Below are positions 29,950 through 38,741 of a stretch of 64,000 nucleotides of DNA, piece after piece. How positions within the stretch are numbered: position 1 is the stretch's first letter; each line of letters opens with the position of its first letter. The notes under the pieces are model-generated. The model was given only the letters and a program-made list of their open reading frames with translations. It was not told the origin of the DNA and made no database searches. A program made the translations under genes and the position numbers. Source of the stretch: Silicimonas algicola. GTDB lineage: Bacteria > Pseudomonadota > Alphaproteobacteria > Rhodobacterales > Rhodobacteraceae. Location: the NCBI RefSeq assembly GCF_003148765.1, contig NZ_QGGV01000006.1, positions 124,001 to 188,000 of the forward strand, in the 5' to 3' direction.

Positions 29950-30354
29950 ATGATCGGACGCCTCAATCACGTCGCCATCGCGGTGCCCGACCTGACGGCC
30001 GCCGCTGCGCTTTATCGCGACACGCTGGGCGCGGACGTCGGCCCCGAACAGGACGAACCCGATCACGGGGTGACGGTGGTGTTCATCACCTTGCCGAACA
30101 CGAAGATCGAGCTGCTTCATCCCTTGGGCGAAGGCTCTCCCATCGCCGGGTTTCTGGAAAAGAACCCCTCGGGCGGCATCCATCACATCTGCTACGAGGT
30201 CGAGGATATCCGCGCCGCCGCCGCGCGCCTGACCGCATCGGGCGCGCGCGTCCTCGGCACCGGCGAGCCGAAGATCGGCGCGCACGGCAAGCCGGTGTTG
30301 TTCCTGCATCCGAAGGATTTCACCGGCACCCTGATCGAGCTGGAGGAGGTCTGA
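29950..30354 (+). CDS. mce: Methylmalonyl-CoA epimerase
   Basis: Interconverts (R)- and (S)-methylmalonyl-CoA in propionate breakdown and the ethylmalonyl-CoA pathway. The 134-residue protein has the VOC fold with metal ligands visible in RLNHVAIAVPDL (His 6), IELLHPLGE and GIHHICYEVEDI, ending with HPKDFTGTLIELEE (Glu). Length fits Mce. The start at 29950 gives the conserved MIGRLNHVAIAV; an upstream in-frame ATG adds unrelated residues. It overlaps the DUF1467 gene by one base (TGATG), a pairing frequent in this group. Confidence 0.93.
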   Translation: MIGRLNHVAIAVPDLTAAAALYRDTLGADVGPEQDEPDHGVTVVFITLPNTKIELLHPLGEGSPIAGFLEKNPSGGIHHICYEVEDIRAAAARLTASGARVLGTGEPKIGAHGKPVLFLHPKDFTGTLIELEEV

Positions 30355-30635
30355 TGAACGTCGTCTCCGCCATCGTCCTGCTTGCCATCGTCTGGTTCAT
30401 GACGCTCTTCGTGCTGTTGCCCGTGGGGCTGCGCACGCAGGGCGACGAAGGCGAGACGCTGAAGGGCACGCACGCCGGGTCGCCCGCCTCGTCGTTCTCG
30501 ATGAGGCGCAAGCTGAAGCAGGTGACGTTGATCGCGCTGCCGGTCTGGGCCCTGATCTGCGCCGTCATCATCTGGGGCGGGATCACCGTCGCGGACATCG
30601 ACATATTCGACCGCCTGGGAGCGCAGCGGAACTAG
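30354..30635 (+). CDS. DUF1467 membrane protein
   Basis: A 93-residue protein with two membrane segments (residues 3-25 and 62-82) joined by a polar loop containing LRTQGDEGETLKGTHAGSP, the recognisable DUF1467 signature. The family is found in alphaproteobacteria, often next to mce; its role is unknown. Its stop codon and that of the convergent EI24 gene share one CTAG (30632-30635). Confidence 0.82.
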   Translation: MNVVSAIVLLAIVWFMTLFVLLPVGLRTQGDEGETLKGTHAGSPASSFSMRRKLKQVTLIALPVWALICAVIIWGGITVADIDIFDRLGAQRN

Positions 30636-31318
30636 GCCTGTCGCTCCAGCCTGTGGAACAGGTGGACGAAGGTCGCCGCGCCCAGGATCGGCACGAAGAG
30701 GTTCACCAGCGGAATCGTCAGCGGCACCGCCATCAGCGCGCCCGCCGCCCAGATCGTCGCGATATGACGGCGGAAGGCGGCGCGGGCGCCCGGCTTGCCC
30801 AGACGCCGGAGCGCGATCATGCGGAAGTATTCCCGTCCGAGAAGAAACCCGTTCAGCCCGTAAAAGACGAAGGGCGCGAGCGGCGTGAAATAGAAGACAA
30901 GTGCGGCGAGGTTCGCCACGACGATCACGCCGAGCGAGGTCAACGCCTCGCCCATCCCGTCGGCGAAGCTGGTGCGGGGCGCGGACGGCAGGGTCGGATA
31001 GTGCGTCTCTTCGACCGCGTCGGCAACGTCGTCGAGGAAGATGCCGGTGAAGGCCGAGGCGACGGGCACCATCAGGAAGATGGACAGCACCATCATCAGA
31101 AGAACCGATCCCCAGGACAGCATCTCGTCCACGAACGAGATCTCTCCGACCCAGGGCAGGGTGAAGCTGTCGGGCAAAAGCCACTGCACGCCCCAGAAGA
31201 CAAGGACGTAGGCGCCGATCAAAAGCGCCACCGTCAGGCCCACGCCCATGACCAGCACGCGCTGGAACCGCGCGTCGCCCATCTGGCCGAGGGCGGCGAG
31301 GAAAGACGCCGGGATCAC
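30632..31318 (-). CDS. EI24/CysZ-like membrane protein
   Basis: A 228-residue protein with about four membrane segments and the EI24 family blocks VASAFTGIFLDDVADAVE and FVFYGLNGFLLGREYFRMIALRRLG. The family includes CysZ sulfate permeases and proteins of unknown role; no sulfur genes are nearby, so CysZ function is not assigned. The start is GTG 31318, overlapping the nitroreductase stop as GTGA, and no ATG is near. It is the downstream gene of the nitroreductase-EI24 pair. Confidence 0.78.
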   Translation of the reverse strand: MIPASFLAALGQMGDARFQRVLVMGVGLTVALLIGAYVLVFWGVQWLLPDSFTLPWVGEISFVDEMLSWGSVLLMMVLSIFLMVPVASAFTGIFLDDVADAVEETHYPTLPSAPRTSFADGMGEALTSLGVIVVANLAALVFYFTPLAPFVFYGLNGFLLGREYFRMIALRRLGKPGARAAFRRHIATIWAAGALMAVPLTIPLVNLFVPILGAATFVHLFHRLERQA

Positions 31319-31893
31319 GCCTCGATCCACTCCGTCAGCGCATCGACGTCGGGGCGCGGGCGGTCGGGGGGAGGAGACGTCTCGGTGCCGAGGTGGACGA
31401 TGCCCGCGATCCATTCGTGCGGCATGAGGCCCAGCTGCCTCTCGCGCCAGTCGGCGTCGTGGCTGGCCCAGCCCGACAGCCAGTTCGCGCCCCAGCCGGC
31501 GGCGAGCGCGGCGGACAGCAGGTTCATGCAGACCGCACCGGCCGAGAGCGTCTGTTCGATCCCGGGGATCTTGTCTGAGGGTTTCGGACTGGCCACGACG
31601 ACGACGGCAAGGCCTGCGCCCCCCATCTCGGCCCGCGCCTTGTCGATCTTCTCGGGCTCGATCCCGAGCTCGGCGCCCTTTTCGGCCAGCGTCCCGGCGA
31701 GGCGGGCGAGTGCCGGCGCCTCGAGGACGAGGAACCGCCAGGGCTCGAGCTTGCCGTGGTCGGGCGCGCGGGCGGCGACGGTCAACAGGCGCCTTACCTC
31801 GTCACGGGCGGGAAACGGTCCCGCCAGTGTCTTCGCAGGGCGCGAGCGCCGGGTTTCGAGGAAGGCGAGCGCGCTGGGGTTCGGGTCTGGCAT
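31315..31893 (-). CDS. Nitroreductase family flavoprotein
   Basis: A 192-residue FMN-dependent oxidoreductase-like protein, closest in character to the short YdjA group. FLETRRSRPAKTL gives the N-terminal FMN phosphate contacts, LTVAARAPDHGKLEPWRFLVLE is the conserved second block, and AAGWGANWLSGW the third. It would reduce nitro or quinone compounds with NAD(P)H; the substrate is unknown. ATG 31893 is used, and translation of the next gene is coupled by a 4-base overlap. Confidence 0.87.
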   Translation of the reverse strand: MPDPNPSALAFLETRRSRPAKTLAGPFPARDEVRRLLTVAARAPDHGKLEPWRFLVLEAPALARLAGTLAEKGAELGIEPEKIDKARAEMGGAGLAVVVVASPKPSDKIPGIEQTLSAGAVCMNLLSAALAAGWGANWLSGWASHDADWRERQLGLMPHEWIAGIVHLGTETSPPPDRPRPDVDALTEWIEA

Positions 31894-31970
31894 CGGGTCT
31901 CCTGTGCTGCGCCAGAGGTAAGGCCAGCCGAGCGGAATTTCCAGCGGGTCAGGCCTGCCGGCGAGATTGC

Positions 31971-33065
31971 TCAAAGGGCTTCCGCCATATCGCCGATCAG
32001 CCCGTCGAGGAAGGCGTCGAAGGCAGGGCCCGGTTGCCGCTTCGCCAGTGTCGCGGCGAAGGGATCGGGCGCGTCGATGGCGCTGCCCGCGAGTTCGGCG
32101 ATGGTGGCATGGCCGCAGAAGGGGACGTGGAACTCGGAATAGCCGCCCTCGTGGACGAGGACGAGGCGGCCGCCGCAGACGTCCTCGGCCAGGGCCTTCG
32201 TCATGCGCGTCATCTGGCGGAACGTGTCCTGCGTCGCCAGCATCCGCCCGAGCGGATCGAAGGCCGAGGCGTCGAAGCCGCAGGCGACCACGATGGCGTC
32301 GGGCCGGAAGGCGCGGATGGCGGGAAGGGCGAGGCGCTCCATCGCCGCCATGTAGCCCTTGTGGCCGGTCCCGGGAGGCAGGGGGATGTTGATGTTGAAA
32401 CCTACGCCCGCACCCTCGCCTCGAACGGCGAAGTCGCCGGTGTCGAGCGGATAGTTCCGCTCCTGGTGGATCGAGACGGTCAGCACGTCGGCACGGTCGA
32501 GGAAGATCGCCTCGGTGCCGTTGCCGTGGTGGACGTCCCAGTCGAGGACGGCGATCCTCCCTGCGCGACCCTCGGCCAGCGCCGCCTCGACCGCGATGGC
32601 GATGTTGGCGAGAAGGCAGAAGCCATTCTGCCAGTCGGGCAGGCAATGGTGACCGGGCGGGCGCGACAGCGCGTAGGCGTTCTGGTGTTCGCCTGACAGG
32701 ACCGAGCGCAGCGCCGAGGTGGCGAGGCCCGCCGAGAGGGCCGCGATCTCGTAGCCGTCCGGGCCATAGGGCGCGCGCAGGCCGGTCTCGCCGCCGCCCG
32801 CCGCAGCCGTCTCGCGGAAGGTGGCGAGGAAGGCGGCGGGATGGACGCGCCGCAATTCCTCCTCGGTGACAGGCGGGGCGGAACGCGCGTCGAGGTCGGC
32901 CAGAAGGCCGGTGACGTCGAGGAGGTTCTTAAGCCGCCGCTTGGTCTCGGGGCTTTCGGGCAGGCCCGCGCCGGGCTGCACGAGGCCGCCTTGCGGCACC
33001 ATGAAGGAATAGGTGCCGCCCGCGTGCCAGAAGCACCTCTCGTCCCAGTAGAATGCCGTCGTCAT
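31971..33065 (-). CDS. Histone deacetylase family hydrolase
   Basis: A 364-residue zinc hydrolase of the arginase/deacetylase fold. The catalytic residues are visible: SRPPGHH (two His), LDWDVHHGNGT (metal Asp and His), ACGFDASAFDPLG (second metal Asp) and LVHEGGYSE. Bacterial members act on acetylpolyamines or other acetylated small molecules rather than histones. The start at 33065 (MTTAFYWDERCFWH) resembles close relatives; a TTG two codons earlier is less likely. It precedes the nitroreductase by 77 nt on the same strand and is divergent from the DUF167 gene. Confidence 0.88.
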   Translation of the reverse strand: MTTAFYWDERCFWHAGGTYSFMVPQGGLVQPGAGLPESPETKRRLKNLLDVTGLLADLDARSAPPVTEEELRRVHPAAFLATFRETAAAGGGETGLRAPYGPDGYEIAALSAGLATSALRSVLSGEHQNAYALSRPPGHHCLPDWQNGFCLLANIAIAVEAALAEGRAGRIAVLDWDVHHGNGTEAIFLDRADVLTVSIHQERNYPLDTGDFAVRGEGAGVGFNINIPLPPGTGHKGYMAAMERLALPAIRAFRPDAIVVACGFDASAFDPLGRMLATQDTFRQMTRMTKALAEDVCGGRLVLVHEGGYSEFHVPFCGHATIAELAGSAIDAPDPFAATLAKRQPGPAFDAFLDGLIGDMAEAL

Positions 33066-33138
33066 GGGCAAAGCCTAGACGGCCGGCGGGGCGGACGGAA
33101 GTCTTGAAGCGCGGGCGGCCGCGCGGCAGGCTCGATCC

Positions 33139-33396
33139 ATGACGGACCTGTCGCACCTCGCCCGGCCCGGTGCCCGCATCGCGGTGCGGGTGACGCCGAA
33201 AGCCTCGCGCGCGCGGATCGAGGAGGACGCCGGGCTTGTCCGCGTCTGGGTCACTGTCCCTCCGGAGGATGGCAAGGCCAATGCGGCGGTGCGCAAGGCG
33301 CTGGCGAAGGCGCTTGGCGTGGCACCCTCGCGGCTGACACTGGTGCGGGGCGCGACGAGCCGGGACAAGGTGTTCGAGATCGCGGGCGATCCCTGA
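33139..33396 (+). CDS. DUF167 (YggU) family protein
   Basis: An 85-residue protein of the YggU/DUF167 family with the usual order: IAVRVTPKASRARIE, VWVTVPPEDGKANAAVRKALAKALG and LTLVRGATSRDKVFEI. The structure is known for homologues; the role is not. ATG 33139 is used and length fits (75-100 residues). Confidence 0.85.
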   Translation: MTDLSHLARPGARIAVRVTPKASRARIEEDAGLVRVWVTVPPEDGKANAAVRKALAKALGVAPSRLTLVRGATSRDKVFEIAGDP

Positions 33397-33419
33397 GCTT
33401 CTTCTGTCCTCAACTACTC

Positions 33420-33433
33420 CGGGGTGAGCCCCG
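33420..33433. terminator. Possible bidirectional hairpin between convergent genes
   Basis: CGGGG-TGAG-CCCCG forms a 5-bp stem in the 65-nt gap between the DUF167 gene and trpA, followed by further G/C blocks that can pair. There is no T-run, so termination is uncertain. Confidence 0.3.
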
Positions 33434-33461
33434 ACAGGGGCGAGGGGCAGAGCCCTTCACG

Positions 33462-34253
33462 TCACGCGGAATGCGCGCCCTCGGCCAGTCCGCGCACGAA
33501 CTCCAGCACCTCGTCGGGCGACTTTCCCTTGCCGATCAGGTCGACGATGGCCGACCCCACCACCGCGCCGTCGGCGACGCGCGCGATGTCGCGGCTGGTC
33601 TCGGGGGTCCTGATGCCGAAGCCCACGATCACGGGCAGGTCGGTCTGCGCCTTGATCCGGGCGACCTCGGGGCCGACGTCGGTGGCCACGGCGTTGGCCG
33701 CACCGGTGATGCCGGTGATCGACACGTAGTAGACGAAGCCCGAGGTGTTGGTCAGCACCTTGGGCAGCCGCCTGTCGTCGGTCGTGGGCGTTGCGAGGCG
33801 AATGAAGTTGAGGCCGGCCTTCTGGGCGGGGATGCACAGTTCCTCGTCCTCTTCGGGCGGCAGGTCGACAACGATCAGCCCGTCGATGCCGGCGACCTTC
33901 GCATCGACAAGGAAGCGGTCGACGCCGTGCGAATAGATCGGGTTGTAGTAGCCCATCAGCACGATGGGCGTGGTGTCGTCGTCCTCGCGGAAGCGGCGGG
34001 CAAGCTCGAGCGTACGCTTCAGCGTCATGCCCGCCTCGAGTGCGCGCTGGCCAGCAAGCTGGATCGTCGGGCCGTCCGCCATCGGGTCGGTGAAGGGCAG
34101 GCCCAGCTCGATCACGTCGACGCCGGCGGCGGGCAGGCCCTTCACGATGGCGAGCGAGGTGTCGAAGTCGGGGTCGCCCGCCATGACGTAGGAGACGAAG
34201 CCCTTGCGGCCTTCGGCGCGCAGGCGCTGGAACGTCCGGTCGATGCGGGTCAT
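33462..34253 (-). CDS. trpA: Tryptophan synthase alpha subunit
   Basis: Cleaves indole-3-glycerol phosphate to indole, passed to TrpB. The 263-residue TIM barrel has the catalytic Glu in [16 protein letters not shown] (near residue 50), the catalytic Asp in [11 protein letters not shown], and phosphate-binding stretches [15 protein letters not shown] and VGFGIRTPE. Length and motifs are standard. trpB is not adjacent. A 6-bp hairpin (TCGGGC / GCCCGA, 34271-34289) lies between it and the upstream SDR gene, so it may have its own promoter. Confidence 0.96.
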   Translation of the reverse strand: MTRIDRTFQRLRAEGRKGFVSYVMAGDPDFDTSLAIVKGLPAAGVDVIELGLPFTDPMADGPTIQLAGQRALEAGMTLKRTLELARRFREDDDTTPIVLMGYYNPIYSHGVDRFLVDAKVAGIDGLIVVDLPPEEDEELCIPAQKAGLNFIRLATPTTDDRRLPKVLTNTSGFVYYVSITGITGAANAVATDVGPEVARIKAQTDLPVIVGFGIRTPETSRDIARVADGAVVGSAIVDLIGKGKSPDEVLEFVRGLAEGAHSA

Positions 34254-34303
34254 GGGGGCCTCCCTCTGGGTCGGGCTTCCTTTGCCCGATGCCCGGCGGA
34301 AGA

Positions 34304-34978
34304 TCAATCGCGGCCGGTGAAAATGCGTTCGGCGACCCAGTCTTCGCGCGGGGCGGCGTGGACCTCCCAGAAGGCGTCGGCGATGGCGCGGGGGTCGAAG
34401 GCGGTTCCCGGCTTGATGGTGCCGTCGATGGTGACGGTGGCGAAGTTCACGCCGCGGTCGTGGAAATCCTTCGCGCCCGACAGGGCGAGGGCACGAATGG
34501 CGCATTTCGATGCGCCGAGGGCAGGGGCCGCGGCGTTCTTGCCGGGGTTCAGCCCCATGCGGCTTCCGGTCCAGAGGATCGTGCCTTTGCCGGCTGCCTC
34601 CATCCCCGCAAGGACGTGCTGCGAACCGAGGAGGGCCGCGCCGACCGACAGCGCCATCTCGGCCATCAGGGTCGCGGGATCGATGTCGGGCGTTCGGCCC
34701 GGGATCCATCGGCTGACCGAATGGATGAAGACCGAGGCCGGTCCCATGTCGCCCGTCACCCTTTCGAGCGAGGCGCGGAGGCCGACGAGGTCGGTCGCGT
34801 CGACGGGATAGCCATAGACCCTGCGGCCCGTCTCCTCGGCCACGTCCCGCGACAGGGCGTTCAGACGCGAGCCGTCGCGGGCGAGCATCGCGACATCGAA
34901 GCCGCCGGCGGCGAAACGTCGGGAAAGCGCCTGGCCCAAGCCGGGGCCGGCGCCGAGGATGATGGCAGGTCCGTTCAT
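34304..34978 (-). CDS. SDR-fold protein lacking the catalytic tyrosine
   Basis: A 224-residue Rossmann-fold protein. The N-terminus [19 protein letters not shown] resembles a classical NAD(P)-binding motif (TGxxxGxG with changes), and ILWTGSRMG corresponds to the strand bearing the catalytic Ser. At the YxxxK position the sequence reads LGASK, so the catalytic Tyr is Leu while the Lys is kept. This matches SDR subgroups that lack the standard active site; oxidoreductase activity should not be assumed. ATG 34978 is used. It lies 50 nt upstream of trpA on the same strand. Confidence 0.75.
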   Translation of the reverse strand: MNGPAIILGAGPGLGQALSRRFAAGGFDVAMLARDGSRLNALSRDVAEETGRRVYGYPVDATDLVGLRASLERVTGDMGPASVFIHSVSRWIPGRTPDIDPATLMAEMALSVGAALLGSQHVLAGMEAAGKGTILWTGSRMGLNPGKNAAAPALGASKCAIRALALSGAKDFHDRGVNFATVTIDGTIKPGTAFDPRAIADAFWEVHAAPREDWVAERIFTGRD

Positions 34979-35041
34979 ACCTCCTGACCTAGCGCCGCGC
35001 CGGGACTGGACAACCGGCAGGGCGCGCCCCAAATGACGGTC

Positions 35042-35233
35042 ATGAACTACTTGCTCGCCATCCTTCTGCCGCCCCTGTCGATCGTCTTCGCCGGTCGACC
35101 CTTCCTGGGCGTCATCATTTTCTTCATTTGGCTGCCCGCGCTTTTCTTCTCGGGCGGGCTGACGCATCCGATGTTCGTGCTCCTGGCATGGTTCATCATC
35201 TTCCAGGGCCGCGAGAGCCGGGCGCGCGACTAG
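35042..35233 (+). CDS. YqaE/Pmp3-like small membrane protein
   Basis: A 63-residue protein with two hydrophobic helices (residues 2-20 and 24-55) and the LLAILLPPLSIVFAG block characteristic of the YqaE/Pmp3 proteolipid family, which is linked to membrane potential and stress. ATG 35042 matches the usual N-terminus; ATG 35033 three codons earlier is in frame. No ribosome site is clear for either. The stop lies 4 nt from that of the convergent VOC gene. Confidence 0.72.
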   Translation: MNYLLAILLPPLSIVFAGRPFLGVIIFFIWLPALFFSGGLTHPMFVLLAWFIIFQGRESRARD

Positions 35234-35237
35234 GGCG

Positions 35238-35654
35238 TCACGACGCCTCGCCGTCCTGCATGATCATCCAGCGGATGCCGAAGCGGTCGGACATGGCGCC
35301 GTAGAGCGGTGCGAAGAATTCCGGTTGCAGCGGCATCCTGATCTCTCCGCCCTCGGACAGGGCGTCCCAGACGCGGCGTGTCTCGGCCTCGGTCGGGAAG
35401 GCGAGCGAGACGTTGCAGCCGGCCATCTCCTGCGTCGAGATCGAGGGATCGTCGCTGCCGTAGATCCAGCCGTCGCCGATCTTGAGCGACGCGTGCATCA
35501 CCATGTCGTTCGTGACGCCGGGCATCGAGCCCTGGGCCTCGGGTGGCATGTCGGCGAAGGACATGATCTCGGGCGAGGCGTCGAAGACGCGGCCGTAGGT
35601 TTCGAACGCCTCGCGGCAGTTGCCCGGAAAGAAGAGGTAGATGATCGGCTGCAT
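35238..35654 (-). CDS. PhnB-like VOC family protein
   Basis: A 138-residue glyoxalase/VOC-fold protein of the PhnB/3-demethylubiquinone-like type: IYLFFPGNCREAFETYGRVF, then MHASLKIGDGWIYGSDDPS, a Gly/Glu-rich centre and FAPLYGAMSDRFGIRWMI at the end. Members bind small molecules; only few have known reactions. ATG 35654 is used. It diverges from ychF, with a 123-bp gap between starts that includes the AT-rich run TGTGTTGATATCAAC. Confidence 0.82.
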   Translation of the reverse strand: MQPIIYLFFPGNCREAFETYGRVFDASPEIMSFADMPPEAQGSMPGVTNDMVMHASLKIGDGWIYGSDDPSISTQEMAGCNVSLAFPTEAETRRVWDALSEGGEIRMPLQPEFFAPLYGAMSDRFGIRWMIMQDGEAS

Positions 35655-35777
35655 CGGTCGACTCCCTATTGTGTTGATATCAACTTACATAGGGTGGACG
35701 GCGGCTGGCAACCCCCGGGTTGCGGCGGGCGGGGCGCCGCCGTAGAAGGCGTCGTCTTTGCCGAAGGAGGGTCCGCG

Positions 35778-36875
35778 ATGGGCTTCAAGACCGGGATCGT
35801 GGGCCTGCCGAACGTCGGCAAGTCGACGCTGTTCAATGCGCTGACGCGGACCGCCGCGGCGCAGGCGGCCAACTTTCCCTTCTGCACCATCGAACCCAAC
35901 GTGGGCGAGGTGGCGGTGCCGGATGCGCGCCTGGACAAGCTGGCAACGATCGCGAAGTCGAAGCAGGTCGTTCCGGCGCGGATCACCTTCGTCGACATCG
36001 CGGGCCTCGTGAAGGGCGCGTCCAAGGGCGAGGGTCTGGGCAACCAGTTCCTGGCCAACATCCGCGAGGTCGATGCCATCGCGCACGTCCTGCGCTGCTT
36101 CGAGGACGGCGACGTGACCCATGTCGAGGGTCGCGTCGATCCCATCGCGGATGCCGAGACCATCGAGACCGAATTGATGCTCGCCGATCTCGAGTCCATC
36201 GAGCGGCGGCTGCAGAACATCGTGCGCAAGGTGCGCGGCGGCGACAAGGAAGCCGTGGCGCAGGAGCGTCTGCTGAAGGCCGCGCAGGCGGCCCTGGAGC
36301 AGGGGCGTCCGGCGCGGTCGGTCGCGGTCGACGAGGAGGACCAGAAGGCCTGGAAGGCGCTTCAGCTTCTGACGTCGAAGCCCGTGCTGTTCGTGTGCAA
36401 CGTCTCCGAGGCCGAGGCGGCGACGGGCAACGCGCAGTCCGAGCGGGTGGCCCAGATGGCGGCCGAGCAGGGTGCGGCCTCGGTCGTGATCTCGGCCCGG
36501 ATCGAGGAGGAGATCAGCCAGCTCGACCGCGAGGAGGCGGAGATGTTCCTCTCCGAGATGGGACTGGAGGAAGCAGGCCTCGACCGGCTGATCCGGGCGG
36601 GCTACGGGCTTCTGGGGCTTCAGACCTATTTCACGGTCGGCCCGAAGGAAGCGCGGGCCTGGACGATCCGCAAGGGCACGCTGGCGCCGCAGGCGGCCGG
36701 CGTGATCCACGGCGACTTCGAGAAGGGCTTCATCCGCGCCGAGACCATCGCCTATGACGACTATGTCGCGCTGAACGGCGAGACGGGGGCGAAGGACGCG
36801 GGCAAGATGCGCGTCGAGGGCAAGACCTATGACGTGAAGGACGGCGACGTCCTGCACTTCCTGCACTCGGGCTGA
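35778..36875 (+). CDS. ychF: Redox-regulated ATPase/GTPase YchF
   Basis: A 365-residue Obg-family P-loop protein binding ribosomes. G1 is GLPNVGKST at residues 8-16, the G3-type motif is FVDIAGLVKGASKGEGLGN, and the C-terminal TGS domain contains TYFTVGPKEARAWTIRKG and ETIAYDDYV. In place of NKxD (which gives GTP preference) the sequence has CNVSEAE, consistent with the ATP preference of YchF. A strong GGAGG precedes ATG 35778. Length matches the family (363-365). Confidence 0.96.
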   Translation: MGFKTGIVGLPNVGKSTLFNALTRTAAAQAANFPFCTIEPNVGEVAVPDARLDKLATIAKSKQVVPARITFVDIAGLVKGASKGEGLGNQFLANIREVDAIAHVLRCFEDGDVTHVEGRVDPIADAETIETELMLADLESIERRLQNIVRKVRGGDKEAVAQERLLKAAQAALEQGRPARSVAVDEEDQKAWKALQLLTSKPVLFVCNVSEAEAATGNAQSERVAQMAAEQGAASVVISARIEEEISQLDREEAEMFLSEMGLEEAGLDRLIRAGYGLLGLQTYFTVGPKEARAWTIRKGTLAPQAAGVIHGDFEKGFIRAETIAYDDYVALNGETGAKDAGKMRVEGKTYDVKDGDVLHFLHSG

Positions 36876-36878
36876 GAC

Positions 36879-37721
36879 TCAAATCCCGTAGAACGCCGCG
36901 CCGGTGTCATGGAAGACCTTCCGCCGTGCGGTGGCGTCCAGGTAGGGCGCCAGGATCGTCCGCGCGGTGTCGAGCACGTCGCCGTAGCTCTCTGCCGCCA
37001 GAAGCGCAACGGGCCAGTCCGAGCCGAACATGCAGCGGTCGGGACCGAAGGATTCCAGCGCGTGGACGGCATAAGGGGTCAGGTCGTCCGTCGTCCAATC
37101 CGGTCCGGCCTCGGTCACCATACCCGAGATCTTGCAGAAGACGTCCGGTATCGCCGCGAGTTCGTCCATCGCGCCCGCCCAGGGTTCCCACATGCGCCCC
37201 GCGATGTCGGGTTTCGAGAGGTGATTGACCACGGCCTTGAGGCCCGGCGTGCGGCGCAGCGCCTCGACGGCGTGCGGAAGCTGCGGCGGCTTCGTCAGCA
37301 CCTCGAACCGGGCGCCCGTCTCTGCCATGTGCGCGAGGTTCTTCAGGGCGCGCGGCTTCAGGATCCAGTCGTCGGGCGCGAGGTCCTGAAGCATCGGACG
37401 CAGCGACTTGAACCACGGGTTCTCCATTCGTGCGGCAAGTCGGTCGGGAAAGGCCTCGTCGTCGAGGTCGAGCCAGCCGCAGACGCCGGCGATCCAGTCG
37501 GTCCGCGCGGCGAGGTCGAGCAGGAAATCGGTCTCGGCCTCGGTATCGGCGGCCTGGACGAGGATCGTCCTCGTGACGCCCGCCGCGTTCAGATGCGGGG
37601 CGAGGTCGTCCGGTCCGTAGTCGCGGTAAAGCACGCCCAAGTCGGGCGACATCCAGAAGTAATCGCCCCGGTCGATCCGCCAGAGGTGGTGATGGGTGTC
37701 GATCACGACGTCGCGCGGCAT
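36879..37721 (-). CDS. Lactonase-type amidohydrolase (COG3618 family)
   Basis: A 280-residue metal-dependent TIM-barrel hydrolase. The metal-binding motif is IDTHHHLW at residues 7-14, with NHLSKPD and the terminal FGSDWPV carrying the catalytic Asp. This family includes L-fuconolactonase, L-rhamnonolactonase and 2-pyrone-4,6-dicarboxylate lactonase. ATG 37721 is preferred; a GTG three codons earlier is possible. It is the last gene of the ABC operon that starts at 42479, 63 nt after the second permease, implying lactone hydrolysis of the transported sugar. Confidence 0.83.
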   Translation of the reverse strand: MPRDVVIDTHHHLWRIDRGDYFWMSPDLGVLYRDYGPDDLAPHLNAAGVTRTILVQAADTEAETDFLLDLAARTDWIAGVCGWLDLDDEAFPDRLAARMENPWFKSLRPMLQDLAPDDWILKPRALKNLAHMAETGARFEVLTKPPQLPHAVEALRRTPGLKAVVNHLSKPDIAGRMWEPWAGAMDELAAIPDVFCKISGMVTEAGPDWTTDDLTPYAVHALESFGPDRCMFGSDWPVALLAAESYGDVLDTARTILAPYLDATARRKVFHDTGAAFYGI

Positions 37722-37784
37722 GGCTGGCACCTCCCTGCCGTCAGGGTGGCGTCCGGCGGCAGGGCTGTCAAACCGACAAGAGTC

Positions 37785-38741
37785 TCAGGTGCGCGATCCG
37801 CCCTCCCGGCCATAGACCAGCAGCATCCCCACGATGACGACGCCGTAGATGATCTGGCGAAAGGCCTCCGGCATCTGCATGATCGACAGGACGGAATTGA
37901 GGAAGACGATCAGGATCACGCCCACGAGCGTTCCGGCATAGCGACCGCGCCCGCCGAGGATGTGCGTGCCGCCCAGAACGACGGCGGCGATGGCGGGCAG
38001 AAGGAAGGCGTTGCCCATGCCCTGATAGGCCTTGGCCGAGTACCCGGCGAGAAGGACGCCGGCCGTCGAGGCGCAGAGAGCCGAGATCACGAAGGCCGCG
38101 ACGATGACGCCGCGCGTGCGGATGCCTGACAGGTAGGCGGCGCCCTCTTTCGCGCCGGTGGCGTAGATGGCCTTGCCGAGGCCGGTGCGCGTCAGGATGC
38201 CTGCGATCACAAGAGACACGCCGGCCCAGACGAAGATCGCCACGGGGATACCCGCGATGCGGTCCGCGGCGAGGAAGCGCATGAGCGGCGAGGCGGTGGT
38301 CTGCGGCGCGAAGCCGCCGGTATGCGCGACCATCAGGCCACGCAGGACCGAGTCGACGCCGAGCGTGAAGATCATCGAGGGAATGCGCAGGTAAGCCACG
38401 CCGAAGCCGTTGAGGAGACCGACGAGGAGTCCCACGGCAAGCCCGGTCGGGATGGCCCATGGCCCGCCCACGGTCGTCGCCATCATCGCCGCCGCCGTCA
38501 GCGTCCATGGCACCGACAGGTCGATGTGGCCGAGAAGGATCACCACCATCATGCCGGCGGCGCAGATGCCGAGGAACGAGCCGATCTGAAGCTGTTGCAA
38601 CAGATAGCCGGGTGACAGCATCGGCGCGGTGCCCTGGGTCGACAATGTGTAGACCGTGCCGAAGAGGACGATGACCACGACGAAGATCGCGGCGATGGCG
38701 ATGGGGCGGTTCTCGGGCGAGAGGCGCGCGAAGGGGGTCAT
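37785..38741 (-). CDS. Sugar ABC transporter permease (second of two)
   Basis: A 318-residue permease of the RbsC/YjfF type with about eight or nine membrane segments and the conserved NGFGVAYLRIPSMIFTLGVDSVLRG and AIAAVVLGGTHILGGRGRYAGTLVG blocks. It should form a heterodimer with the permease encoded immediately upstream, whose end it overlaps by 4 bases. Substrate is unknown but probably a sugar or sugar acid, given the two lactonases in the cluster. Confidence 0.9.
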   Translation of the reverse strand: MTPFARLSPENRPIAIAAIFVVVIVLFGTVYTLSTQGTAPMLSPGYLLQQLQIGSFLGICAAGMMVVILLGHIDLSVPWTLTAAAMMATTVGGPWAIPTGLAVGLLVGLLNGFGVAYLRIPSMIFTLGVDSVLRGLMVAHTGGFAPQTTASPLMRFLAADRIAGIPVAIFVWAGVSLVIAGILTRTGLGKAIYATGAKEGAAYLSGIRTRGVIVAAFVISALCASTAGVLLAGYSAKAYQGMGNAFLLPAIAAVVLGGTHILGGRGRYAGTLVGVILIVFLNSVLSIMQMPEAFRQIIYGVVIVGMLLVYGREGGSRT

